A stretch of DNA of 64,000 nt. It comes from Panicum virgatum (Eukaryota; Streptophyta; Magnoliopsida; Poales; Poaceae). The position numbers and the translations under genes were made by a program. The notes beneath the pieces were generated by a model that was given only the letters and a program-made list of their open reading frames with translations, was not told the DNA's origin and made no database searches. Below, piece after piece: positions 9,861 through 20,708 of the stretch. Position 1 is the stretch's first letter; the number at the start of each line of letters is the position of its first letter. Location of the stretch: contig NC_053143.1 in NCBI RefSeq assembly GCF_016808335.1, positions 3,009,398 through 3,073,397 of the forward strand, written 5' to 3'.

Positions 9861-12285
9861 TTAAATGCTTCGCATTAGTTTTATATATTTAGACATATTT
9901 GTTTTCAGTAATAAGTGATTATGAACATTTGCTAAGTTTTGAGATAATAAGTATATCATCATTGTTGATTTTGCTATCTTGTCAAGGAATTATTTTATTT
10001 ATTTCTTGCATATTGTGTAATGCTTCAATAAGTTGTTGATGAGACATTGTCGAAATTGTGATATTATTAGTTAAATCACATTTCGAAGGGGAGAATTGGA
10101 ATGTCTCATCAAGTATAAGAGATACTCCAGTTGTAATGTCTCATAAGAATGAGAGATACTCCAGTCATTAGATGTAAGACAATAAAGAGTTATCACCGTA
10201 TTTTATTTGCCCATAAAGATTGATATTCAAAAGGCTGAATTAGAAAATCGGCTCATATAAAGGGTGAATATGATGGAGAACACTCTAAAAAAACCATTGT
10301 GACAGGAGAATTACTCCATAAAGCCAATTGTCTCAAATAAAGTTAAGTGTGACTTGATTCATTATTCTGGCCATCGCTGATTAATAAATCAATGTTCAAA
10401 AATTTTGTTGCTCTAGTTCATTTCTAGCCATCGCTGTTTGACTAGTTCAATGAAGCTTGAGACTTTTGAAGTATGGCTTATATTTATCATTTCTGGCCAT
10501 CGATGTTTGGTAAATATTTGACCATAAGCTTTGCTGCTCTTGTTCATTTCTAGCCATCGCTGGTGTGAGCTTGATTAGTAAAGGAAATTGATCAATGGTA
10601 TACTAAAGATAAAGAACTTATGTCATGATGAGCTACCATTTATGGATATCCTAATAAGTCTGAGGGGTACCATTTCTACCACTATAATTGTCTCAACTAT
10701 TGTGTTTCTAAAGGAATGCAAAGATCAGTTGTTTCAACTGTTGTGTTCTTAAAAGAATGCAGAGATTAGTGGGAGTCAGTGGGAGCTCACAAAGGAGGAA
10801 GAGATGATTTGGAGAGATGTGGGCTTAGTTACCCCGCATCGATGATTCAAGTAGCAGAATCTCATAATATTTAACTCATGCCATTAGTTAATTAAACCTC
10901 TATCTTAAGCTACCATATATTTTGTTGAGGATTCTCATAAGTTGATTAATCCCAACATGAATATGTGATATATAATAACTGTTGATGTTGGCATAAAAGA
11001 ATGACCTCATTCGTTTTGAAGGTCACTATAAAGGAGGCCATAAATTGAGTCTATGAGCTTTAGTATAAATTTGTGATGGAATCAAATTAGTATCTTGCCA
11101 TGATCATGATTCCGAAAGAAAATTAAAATACTGAGCTTATAGCTTACCATGATTCTAAATGTTCATGGATAAAGGTATGTACTGAGATTAAGGTGGAAAA
11201 TTTACTATTCTAATACTTAAGTGGATGATGCTCTACTAAGTAAAGTGGCGATTAGAATATGCCACTAAGGTTGAGAGCATTTCTATCCTTCAATTAGATT
11301 TAAATTAATCTTGGTGAAAGCCTCTTATGCTTTGGGCACTAATGTACACTAAGATTGGACCAAAGAAGTATTAGGATTACCACTAGAGATGTAAGCTGTC
11401 CAAAGTGGTAAATGTGAATAATGTTAAGATACGCTGTTCTATTTTGCATAGTAAAGCAAATTATGTCTAATACCCTAAGAATAAAGTTGGGATAAAGTTA
11501 AGGAAGACGTTCCTTATGCTTCAATCTTTTGAAGCTTATGCATGAGTCTCTAAGTGATTGACTTTGCATTTGTAAGCCGGAAATCCTTATGTGTTTAATA
11601 TTATCCAAAAGAGATCCATTGGATAATGTACAAGACACCATAGCATACTTGTTTATTATAAATTATTTAGCTAAGAGTTCTGTAAGAGTGTGAGGATGTA
11701 AAAGTGCACATTAGATTATGTCTTCACTTTCGCAGAAAAGAGCAATTTTATTGAGAGCTCTAAGCAAACTTGGCATAATGAAAGCTGAGATTGCATAAGG
11801 CATGTTTTAACTTATCAAGCTTTAGAATTATATTCCGGTATTAAGTTTATGGACAGCAAATTGATACTGCTATGATTGCAGTATTCATTCGAGTAACAAC
11901 ATAATTATTGATGATGTCTAGACTACTGATGATTAAGTATTATGTTGTGAAAGAAAGGTCACAGGATCAAGTTATTAAAGTTAAAGAAATAAGTTTGAGT
12001 TTATGCTAGCAAGTTATTCAAGACTTGTCACTCATCTCATTTAAATTTTCGCGAAATTAAGTATGAGATTTGTGAACGGTCTTGGACCTGATTCGGGATA
12101 TATGATCATTCCCAAATAAGTAATAAGTGTTCTATCGAGGTATTGCAGTGAACTGTGGGTAATGGAGTCCCGGTAGTGAATTAAATACTACTGACGACGC
12201 ATTGGTCCGGTCTTACTGTTGTACTGAGTGTGAACATAAATTTAAAGCGAACCTAAGTTGTTAACCGTTCGATCAAGTGGGAGAA
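9714..12285 (+). other. Non-coding interior of the copia element
   Basis: Contains no frame of useful length and no pol motif. It includes an ATG/GAT microsatellite (about 9,828-9,861), a repeated GAGATACTCCAGT word near 10,110-10,160, and four further stem-loops at about 10,354-10,392, 10,413-10,445, 10,480-10,517 and 10,535-10,570, each with CATCGCTG or CATCGATG near the apex. AAGTGGGAGAA at 12,275-12,285 is the polypurine tract. Confidence 0.75.
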
Positions 12286-12845
12286 TGTTGGAAATTTATG
12301 ATCTCAGGATAACAACCTAGATCTACATGGCAATAATTTCCATAAATTAGAGATAACATACCAAATATATTCATGTACCGTGATTGGCAGGTACACCTAA
12401 TGTTTCCATCTATAAGTCGGCCCCGGTCCCACAGTGCTGTCTATAAATATGAGACGGAGGGGTACCCTCTGTAACACTAATCAGTTAATCTCGCGATTAG
12501 CGAAACACCAATCAATTAGAGCGCTGGAGGGGCTGGAAGCGCGACTTCCTCATCCACTTCGTGGCAGGCACAAGGAGTTGCTGTTCCTCATCTACTTCGT
12601 GGCATGCACAATAAGGAGTTGCTGCTCGTCAAGAACTTAATCAACAGAGAGATCTAAATCTCTCCAACGGTGAAGATCAAGTCTATTTCATCTACATCAG
12701 TCATCAGCCCTACTACTACATTTTCAGAGGCGTTCATGGACTCAAGAAGCTCTGGTCAGTTTAATCTAATTAATTCCGCATTAAATAATTAGTGATCATG
12801 ATCAGACTAAACTAAGATCCTGTTTATGATTAATTAATTCTAACA
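12286..12845 (+). repeat. 3' LTR of copia element
   Basis: 560 bp, the same length as the 5' LTR and differing from it at about eight positions by eye count. Ends TAACA, followed by the target duplication GTTTG. Confidence 0.92.
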
Positions 12846-12940
12846 GTTTGGTGTAGTGATGTTTGATTGGTGAGCAAAACGGTAAATAATTTGGTGCGGG
12901 TATGGTGCGGTTCTTAGACCATTAGCACGTTGACTCCCAG

Positions 12941-13093
12941 CAGCAGCAGATGGGGTACGGGAGCAGCAACAGCTACGGGTACGGGTACGGCGGGCAGCAG
13001 CAGCAGCTGCCCTACCCGTCCTACTACCCGCGCCACCCGCATGACAACATGTTCAGCGACGAGAACCCCAACAGCTACTGCTCGGTGATGTGA
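12941..13093 (+). pseudogene. HIPP gene fragment (C-terminal end with CaaX box)
   Basis: Aligns with 49,276-49,434. It reads QQMGYGSSNSYGYGYGG, LPYPSYYPRHPHDN and ends CSVM followed by TGA at 13,091-13,093, so the isoprenylation box is preserved. It is the continuation of the fragment at 5,517-5,594 after the 7.3-kb insertion. The main copy has about 75 bp between these points (two GYYGGD repeats and HVHGGGGYY) that are missing here. The 3' UTR-like sequence after the stop is also conserved with the main gene. Confidence 0.88.
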
Positions 13094-15244
13094 GGCGCCA
13101 AGGCCGCCGCCGCCGGCCAAGCTCTCTCCTGCTGCTGAAGCTTTCAACAATGTCGACCAGAAGGAAGAAGGAGGGGAGCCAGCTCAGGTCACAGGTGGTG
13201 GTCATCCGACAGCGCCGTCGTCACCATGATCGAAGTAACAACCAGTAGTAGTCAGTATGCATAAGAATTAAACCAGTAGCAGCTTGAACCCTATCGTACA
13301 CCCCCACCTCCACCCTCACCCCACCCCACCCTACCCTCATTTTATTTCGTATCGTAGCTTGTTTAATTTTCACCTCCCTTTATTTCGTTGGACAAAAAAA
13401 AAACTTCCTTGCGAGGAAGGTAGTTATCCTAAGTTCGTAATGTAGTGGTCGTAAGGAGTCTAAGATTTCAAGAGTCAAGAAGGTGATGCTGGTAGCTTCC
13501 CTTCTTGCTCCGTGGTGTGATGGGTAGAAGAATGCATGTGCCAAACAAGGCTAACCTCAGTGTGTGCCTTTTCCATATCTGTGGATTATTTATGAATGAA
13601 AATGAATGGTTGAGCTGCATATCTTTGAAATGCCTGTGGAATGTTGTCAACTGAAAATGCAGTACTGTATCTAAATGGTAAGGAGATGGTGATGCTGATG
13701 ATGGCAGAAAAGGAGGGTGACCATCAAGATTGATAGGCACTGGTTGTGAAACCTTCATAGCTAGGTATGTGTTTGCTTTGCATGAATTAAATGCAGGAGC
13801 TGCACAGATATGCACATATTTTTAGCAATAAACTCTGGAAACATCTGTTTTTCTAAGGCATAAATTAATGCCTTCCATAGTATATGACAAGCAGAACATA
13901 TTTGGATTATTAATAGCAAACAGCAGGGACGTGTTTGTCTTCTCTGCGTTTGACTGAATTTTGGGGCTACCACACCTTATATGTGCAATGCATGGACAGA
14001 CCGTTGGATCTGTGTGTTTGCGCTTGATATGGCGATGCGCTAGACTGGCTCAGGTGACATCACCGCGCGTCTCCATTGTTTTTCATGCCGTGATAGTTGA
14101 TCTTCATTGTACACTCGTTCCAAATATTATATCCAAATTAGTTTACATTTTCTTTCTTTGCATTTCCGCTATAACAGAAACTTAAACAGTAAGTCTTAAC
14201 AAAACCACTAGACCATAATCTATTGGCCAAATAAAGGCGAGTGATGTGTTCATTCTCTCCCTTCTTTTTAAGGTTACCACAACAACATGACGCAGCTAAG
14301 AAATCTATTATCTTATTATTTGGCCAACAAACAGAGCCTCCACATTCGCTCTCAAGGCCTAGAAATTCCCATGTTAATCGGAGAAAATAAGAGAAATTTA
14401 AACTACCCACCACTACCATTATAATAAAATTAGTCAAAAATATTCCTTATCTTATTAGTCATAAATTGAAGGGGCCCATCGTCAGCTCACAAAGTCCAAA
14501 CGAAGGCAGAACATAAAACAATATTTGGAAAGAGAGTAAATCATTTTCTTCCCCAATTAAACTATGAACTTCAATTTTTGGGTAGCCACACATGGATTCC
14601 ACTAATACGTAATTTGTAATATATTATGTTATAAATTCTTTGCAAATAGAAGCACCTTCCATATTTAAAACATCTTGAAGGGTATGATGTTACAATAGGC
14701 TGGTAAGATAAATAGGTTCTTCCTCTCAGATTCCCGATATAGATGAGCTAACTACGCTTCAGGAAATTCAACGACTACCATTGCAAAAAAAAAACAGGGG
14801 GTATCAATTGGGACAAGTAAGGGATATGAACGAGATTGCTGGTGGTTAAAAAATAGAAATCTTGAAAATGTTATAGGAAAGAATGCTCGCTGGACCAAAC
14901 AAATGTCATAGGTCGCCACGAAGAAGCTCCTCCTACCTGCTTGCCGCATCCAGATTCCCGGCCATGCTTTCTGCCCTGCTTGTCGTGCTTCCTCGCCGCA
15001 CGTGTTGTGGCCGCTTGCCACATCTTACAGCACCCGCTCAGCACACAAGCCTCCTCGCCCGCAAACCAGCCTGCCATTAGCTGCTGGACTGAGAATCAGA
15101 AACAAGACTACGGGATGCCAACGGGATAAGGTACTGGAAGACAAGGACAAATTGACGCTACTGCAGGAGTAAAATGAGCTGCAGTGGCATACTTCCCGAT
15201 TTTTCTATCTGCAGTGGGGTTGAGGAGCTCCTCTATTTGTCACA
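13094..15244. other. HIPP 3' flank, no further gene
   Basis: Conserved with 49,435-51,482. Just after the stop it contains C-rich CACCCCACCCC tracts and GAGGAAGGTAGTTATC. From 13,740 to 13,930 it holds one copy of the AT-rich repeat that is amplified at 41.5-45 kb (GCATGAATTAAATGC, TATATGACAAGCA). The rest is AT-rich without coding signal. Confidence 0.6.
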
Positions 15245-15749
15245 CGGCCCGCCCTGGTCACCGACTGCCCCGGCTACGCGCCACGCTGGCCGGCCCAGAC
15301 GCCGCCTGACCCGGCCGTCGCGCGGCCCGCCCCGGCCGCCGTCAAGGTCCTCCGCCGCCGCATCCTGGGAGGAGCTCCGCCCGCCGGCCTCCAACGCTGC
15401 CCCCGTGCTGCCCGGAGCTACCGCCGGGGATGGACTGGGTGAAGTGGGAGAAGAGAAGAAAGCAAAGGAGAGGAGAAAATGAGAGGAGAGGAGAACGGGG
15501 AGAGGAAATGAGGTGGGGAGAAAATAGGAAAAGAAAAAAGAAATAAAGGAAAACAGAAAAAAGAGAAAAGAGAAAGAAACCATTATTTTTTATTAAAAAG
15601 TTGTATTACTAAACATATTAAAATTAAAAATTATACATAAAAAATATAGTTTGTACGAAAAGCTTAAAAAGCACAAAGTTAGAATACAAAATAAAAGATG
15701 TAACCTTATATAATATCTAACCGCGCAAATGTGTGGGTGGCCCACCTAG
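15245..15749 (+). mobile_element. Helitron-like 3' terminus with GC-rich captured fragment
   Basis: A GC-rich piece (15,245-15,430) is followed by GGAGA-rich and AT-rich sequence ending ACCGCGCAAATGTGTGGGT, a short hairpin, then GGCCCACCTAG followed by T. A 3' hairpin a few bases before CTAG and insertion before T are Helitron hallmarks, and the terminus resembles those I know from grass Helitrons. No 5' TC end or RepHel gene was found, so extent and class are tentative. The stretch 15,750-16,140 holds nothing recognisable. Confidence 0.4.
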
Positions 15750-16444
15750 TTATGTTTAAATCGCGGGTCATGATACTTATTGTTATTGTCATATAAGCTA
15801 AACCAAAGAATCTATGTTGGTGAGTTAGTTCGTAATCCTTGTGCATAGAAGATTTCATCTGAGTATCCATCCATAGACTAATGAAAGCCTCAGATAAATA
15901 AAAGAAGGAACTGCTGCTAAATCTCATTTTCCTTCTCTTTTTGTAAGGTTCAAATGGAAATTAAAGCTGTATGAAAAGATGACTGTGGGGAGAATGGTCG
16001 GTAAGGTTATTCAGTTTTGTGGCTAGTGCTACATCTAGATTTATCTTTTGGTCATCTATCTTGACGTCTGTCAGTGCTGGACATACAATTATTCACACTC
16101 GAACCTTAATATTCAGCTAGTTCTGTGTCTAAACTCTGAAGATCCTTGTGTTTCTTTCTTTCCATAGCTGCCGCCAATTTTCCTGCTCTGTAGGTTGGTG
16201 TGGACCAATTCTCTTGGTTGTGCAGTCACTGTGGGGAACGCGAAGGGCAATCTGCAGTGCTTAGTTGTGCAGCGGGCGCCGGCGTTTGTCCGTGCCGGCG
16301 GGCGCCGGCGGCGAGCGCTGGAGCAACCAGTCGAGGACTAGGCATAGCTGCGCGCCAGGCTACGGGCCTCAACGAGGTGTGGGCTCAGGGATGAGCGAAT
16401 TGGGCCTTCACTTGGCCCGGCCCAAACCAACGCTCCCGCTCCAG

Positions 16445-16815
16445 ACTTTTTTTATATATATTTTTAAAAATATTTTTTACATAAATATATTTTTGGTTTC
16501 ACAATTTACAGTTTTATACCCCTGCCGCCCCCTTCCGGGCAGTAGGGACCTATATATATAATTAAAATTTGAGTGCTATCACATGGAGGCCCCTACCGCC
16601 CGGTGGAGGAGCGGCAGGCAGGCCGACCGCCCGGCAGGGGGCGGTAGGCTCCCCTCTAATATAAAAGCTGAGGTCCCCTCCCCCACCTGCATTTGCAGCA
16701 AAACAACATCCATTGAGGGAAAAAGGAGAGACATGAGGTGAGGGAGGGAGTTGCAACAGCGAAGCCCTGCCGGATTCCGCACTTGTGATCTGCACTTGTG
16801 ATCTGCATTTGCAGC
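16445..16815. mobile_element. Truncated MULE-2 element (left arm only)
   Basis: Matches the left arm of the full element at 53,833-54,814: AT-rich end, then GC-rich CCTACCGCCCGGTGG-type words, then TTTGCAGCAAAACAACATCC. CCGCTCCAG precedes it at 16,436-16,444, the same 9-bp target seen on the right of the full copy. The centre and right arm have been deleted, ending near a duplicated GATCTGCACTTGTGATCTGC. Confidence 0.75.
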
Positions 16816-17446
16816 AAAACAACATTTTTATGTTGGCTCTGAACAAATAAATAAATGAAATTGTTCAATAGAAACAAAACAACATTGTGGCCGTGGAACA
16901 TAAAAATGTTTACTTGAAAAAATTGAGTTTATTTTCCAAAATACGGTTTATAACATAAAATTTGTTTGGTAAAAATAATTGTTTAATTGAAACAAATCAT
17001 CTATGTTGCTGTGGAACAAAAAGTTATTAACTTGGAACATAATAAAGTTTGATCAAAAATAAAATTTGTTCCCTCTAAACAAACAAATGAATAAAATTGT
17101 TTATAATAGAAAAAACAACATTGTTACCGTGGGACATAAAAACGGGAGACGGGAAAGAAGTAGGGGCCTTACGTAAAGTTTTGGGCCGAAACTGTGGACC
17201 GCAACAAATAAAAGCAATCGAGCAGGCCGCACACAGAAAACCCGACGAAACAGCAGCCACTCGCGCGCGTGACTGCGAAGATTAGCGGGTCGGGACGCCG
17301 CGCGGCCGAAGAGGACGGCGTCGCCACCGTCGACCCCGCGCGTCCTGGCCAGCCTCTCCACAGGCCAGTGGGCGCTCCATAGCGAGGAATTACATCCTTC
17401 GATCTCGTGTCATATACTCATACATACTAGAAAATATTCAGCTGCT
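16816..17446. repeat. Block-1 segment, AT-rich then GC-rich, paralogous to 55,065-55,885
   Basis: AT-rich stretch with repeated AACAACATTGT and ATAATAAAGTTTGATC words, followed by a GC-rich piece (17,270-17,400). The TATTCAGCTGCTGTTA at 17,433-17,448 is the unoccupied form of the Pack-MULE target in block 2. No gene is visible. Confidence 0.7.
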
Positions 17447-17753
17447 GTTAGCTAACAGATTGATTTTTCTCTTTTTTCTTTCTCACCATATAGAGAAATT
17501 TCATTTCTCAATTTCAACATATATAGAAGAAATGCTCCAACAGATTGATTTTCCTCTTTTCCATGGAAAGGGAGATGTGATGTCTCCCCTTTCTATTGGG
17601 GATTGGAGAGAAATTATTGGGGATTGAGAAAAAATAAAAGAAAAAGAGAGATGAAAAATCAATCTGCTGGAGTAGTTTTTTTTAACATCAATCTCTTATA
17701 TTGAGAAAAAGTAGAAAGAGAAAAAGGGGAAGATCAATCTATTGAAGTTGCTC
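17447..17753. mobile_element. Tourist-like MITE, 5' end damaged
   Basis: Paralogue of the complete MITE at 57,282-57,590. The right end GATCAATCTATTGAAGTTGCTC followed by TTA is intact; the left TIR has lost GAGCAACTC. No coding capacity. Confidence 0.75.
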
Positions 17754-19429
17754 TTAAGAATACATCATTTTAGAATTCCTCTTCCTCTGCTGCTAGAACA
17801 TATGGAAACACCGAAATAGGGTGGTTACTACAAGCCTCGATCTCGTGTCAAACATACATAGAGAATATTCAGCTGCAGGTCAGAATACATCGTTTTAGAA
17901 TTCCTGCTATATATTTAAACATTATGAACTTTTCTCATCGATAAATGAAGAAGGGCGTAGGTTGACAATAACATAAATGAAGAACTCCTCCGCGCGCTCC
18001 TGCTCTATTCGTATTTGCAATGCTAGCGGCGCTCCGTCGCTGCAGCCTGCAGGCGTGCGTCGACGAGGAGAGCGTCGACGAGGAGAGCGGCGCCACCAAT
18101 GGCGTCGCCGGCGCTCCGGCCTCCACCTCCTACCCAGCCTTCTTCAGAAGGCGAACGGCCGGCCAGTTCCGTGATGCTTCCTGGCATGCCGGAGCTAGAT
18201 AGCGACGCCGCGCCTCGCGTTCCTCTGTGTGAGTACGTGGCTCGCGTGTTCTGCAACTGCCGGTCGCGGAGGGGAACGCTGCTCGGGAGGAGGCTTCGGG
18301 CCTCACTGAGGCAAATGGGCTGAGGAAACTGGGCCGTCACTTGGCGCAGCCCAATCCGACAACGCACTCTGGCTCCAGTACGCCAGGTCCTCCGCCAATC
18401 CCCAGCCGCAGAGATCCCATCGTACGGCTCAGAATGAATCCAGCCCGGATGGGAAATGAAATACCGTCCTCCCTGGACGGTGAACCGAATGCCCGTCCGC
18501 CCCCTGGCCCGGTCATGGACGCCCGCGCACGCGGTCGGCAGGCGGCAGCGCCGCAGCGGCACGACGACGGCGCCCGCGCAGGCATGGCGTCCTCCTCCGC
18601 GCCGCGTGCGGCTGGACGAGACCCCTTTGTTTTCTCTATTTGTACTTGCATTGTTGACGGCGCTCCGTCGCGGCAGGGAGCCAGGGGCGACGACGGGCGC
18701 TGGCTTGCGGGCTGCCGGTGGCGAGCCACGACCGAAGAAGAGAGAGCGGCGCCACCGATCGCGTCGCGCGCGTCCCTGCCGGCTCCGGCCTCCATCTCCT
18801 ACCCTGCCTTCACTGAACGGGCAGTTGCGTGATGCCCGCATGCGTGCGCTTCGTCGCGGCGGGGAACAGGGCTGGCCTGGACCGCCGATTGTGAAGGCGC
18901 CGGCTCATACGGTGCGCCGACTCTCGACAGAACGCGCTCGCCGTGGCGAGGCGAGATGCTGCGGGACTCGGGGAGCGCCGCCGACCGCTCGCCATCGCGC
19001 CGGAACAAGGCGATGGGCCGAGCACGTGCTCTTCGCTGCTGCTCCAGGGACGTTGTGTGGGTGGGTCGTGGGCGCGGTCCGCGCGGACTGGCAGACAGCT
19101 AACATCTGCGATGGGCGCTGGCCGGCGTGCGTCCACGAGGAGAGCGCGGCGCCACCAATGGCGTCGCCGGCTCCGGCCTCCACCTCCTACCCAGCCTTCA
19201 TCAGAAGGCGAACGGCCGGCCAGTTCCGCGATGCTTCCTGGCATGCCGGCCACCTCCACCTCCACCTCCACCAATGTGTGAGTACGTGGCGCGCGTGTTC
19301 TGCAGCTGCCGGAAACGCGGCGGCTCTCCGGCGGTGGCGGACGAGGCGAGCAGGCCGCGAACGAAGCAGACGAGCTGCATGTGCTGACGTGCTGTGCTGG
19401 TATCGATGCTGAACAACTACAGATCGGAT
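17754..19429. repeat. Linker and type-A GC-rich units of block 1
   Basis: Begins with the AT-rich linker (17,760-17,970), then GC-rich sequence with CGGCCTCCACCTCCTACCC, GGCCGGCCAGTTCCG, TGGGCCGTCACTTGGCGC and the twin GGACGG/CCGTCC hairpins (18,450-18,500). Near 18,262 it jumps directly from CTGCCGG to TCGCGGAGGGGAACG, where block 2 has about 400 bp more, so a deletion has occurred. At 18,186 a frame starting MPELDSD is cut by this deletion. Long open frames on both strands reflect high GC. Confidence 0.7.
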
Positions 19430-20436
19430 GATGTGCGCGAACCTAGCTAATGGAGCAGTGTGATGCGAACCTGTGCGCCGGCCGCGCTGGCGTTGGTCGC
19501 TGACCGGGAGCCATTCATCCTCGGCGACGACCTACGAGCGCCGGAGCGACCACGGCGGCCGCCGCTGAGGCAACAACGTTCCCACGCCAGGAGACTACAG
19601 GCCGCCTCAGCGAGGTAACCGTGGGCTCAGCGAACCGGGCCGAGCACTTGACGCAGCCCAAACAAAAAACGTCCACTCAAGCCCGCCAGGTCCGATCCCA
19701 GCCGCACAGGCACCATCCGACGGCTCAAAATCGCTCCAGGCCTGGACGGTAAACCAAGTACCGTCCAGCCCGGACGTCGAACGAATACCGTCCACGGTCC
19801 GCCCCTGGCCGGGCCGGCGACGCCGCGGCGCACACGGCTGGCCGGCACGCACGACGACGGTGCTCTGCTCCTCCGCGAACGGCTCGTACCCGCATTGCCG
19901 CACGCTCCCGTTTCGTCGCGGCAGAGGGCGGCTGGACGCTGGGTGCTGCCTGGCCGTGTGGGTCGCCGGCCGGTTTCTTGGTTGCCGCCGTGCGCCCCGT
20001 CGCCGTGGATAGGCGAGAAGCCGCGCGATCGACGCGGAGAGCGCCGCCGCCGAGCCCGCGCGTCCCGGCCTGTCTCGTCGCGTCCTCCCTGCTCTGCAGC
20101 CAGTTCGTTCCGTGATGGCATGCCGGACCTTGACGGCGAGCACATTGCCGGAGCGCGCGTGTTCTGCGACTGGCGGGACGGGCTCTTGCTGCGCGGCGGG
20201 AAACCTACGAACGAAACAGAGGAAGCGTCCTCGCCGGCCGCCGCGTTGCTGGCCGGGGACGCCAGCGGCCCAGCGCAGCTGGCCGGCGCAGTGGCGCCGC
20301 CCGCGACGCTAGGATTCCTCCTCTGCTCGGGGCTCGCCGTGGCTGGGCCCTGCGCGCGCCCCATGGCGAGGGATTACATCCTTCGTTGGTCGGTGGAGCA
20401 GCTTGAGGATGCTGGATGGACAGGCATGGAAAATTG
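19430..20436. repeat. Type-B GC-rich unit of block 1
   Basis: Nearly identical to 59,800-60,838. It contains GGACGGTAAACCAAGTACCGTCC-type hairpins near 19,743 and an open frame from about 19,895 to 20,494 whose later part starts MPDLDGEHIAG at 20,120 and includes GFLLCSGLAVAGP. The frame is open in the paralogue too, with several amino-acid differences. I cannot match it to a known family, and opposite-strand frames are equally long, so no CDS is called. Confidence 0.7.
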
Positions 20437-20438
20437 TA

Positions 20439-20706
20439 CTACCTCTGTCCCAAAATGGCAAAATATAAGCATGTTTAGGTTTGATCAAAGTTAAATTTGT
20501 ACTACAACTTTGACCATCAATATTTTTATGAAAGAATTATTTTAAATAAACACACTTATATATTATAATAATTGCTTTCATAACGAATCTAGTTATTTTA
20601 TTTTTGTCTTATAGATCTTTATAAATTATTTACTATTTATAGTCAAAGTTGAACAAATTTGATTTTGACCAAACCTAGAAATGGTTATATTATGGGACGG
20701 AGGGAG
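20439..20706. mobile_element. Stowaway MITE
   Basis: 268 bp, flanked by TA on both sides (20,437-20,438 and 20,707-20,708). Ends are CTACCTCTGTCCCAAAAT and ATTATGGGACGGAGGGAG, the inverted pair typical of Stowaway elements mobilised by Tc1/mariner transposases. The paralogue at 60,841-61,110 shows that insertion preceded the block duplication. Confidence 0.93.
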
Positions 20707-20708
20707 TA

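Larger units (their letters stand above)
6088..12845 (+). mobile_element. Complete non-autonomous copia-type LTR retrotransposon
   Basis: Two 560-bp LTRs (6,088-6,647 and 12,286-12,845) start TGTTGG and end TAACA, with a perfect 5-bp target duplication GTTTG (6,083-6,087 and 12,846-12,850). A primer-binding site complementary to initiator tRNA-Met and an AAGTGGGAGAA polypurine tract lie just inside. The only protein remnant is gag. No protease, integrase, reverse transcriptase or RNase H motif was seen in the remaining 2.6 kb, so it would need enzymes from another copia. I counted about eight substitutions between the LTRs (about 1.4%), so it is a young insertion. Confidence 0.93.
5595..12933. 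mobile_element. TIR element splitting the HIPP copy, itself carrying a copia element
   Basis: The word CTCCCAG lies on both sides (5,588-5,594 and 12,934-12,940), and the interrupted HIPP reading continues after it. The outer ends are short imperfect inverted repeats, TCAACCGTCTAGGG and TCAACGTGCTAATGG in reverse complement. Without the nested copia the element is about 580 bp (5,595-6,087 and 12,846-12,933), rich in TTTGGTTTGG-like words. The 7-8-bp TSD suggests a hAT-like element, but the class is uncertain. No coding capacity. Confidence 0.6.

Noticed and set aside
9714..12285. Reverse transcriptase or integrase region of the copia element
   Set aside because: I looked for the usual conserved blocks after gag and found none in any frame; the stretch has frequent stops.
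18023..18841. Long minus-strand frames repeated in each GC-rich unit (also 22,913-23,431, 25,435-26,166, 58,428-59,048, 63,336-63,770)
   Set aside because: They overlap equally long plus-strand frames, change frame between copies by small indels, and show no known domain.
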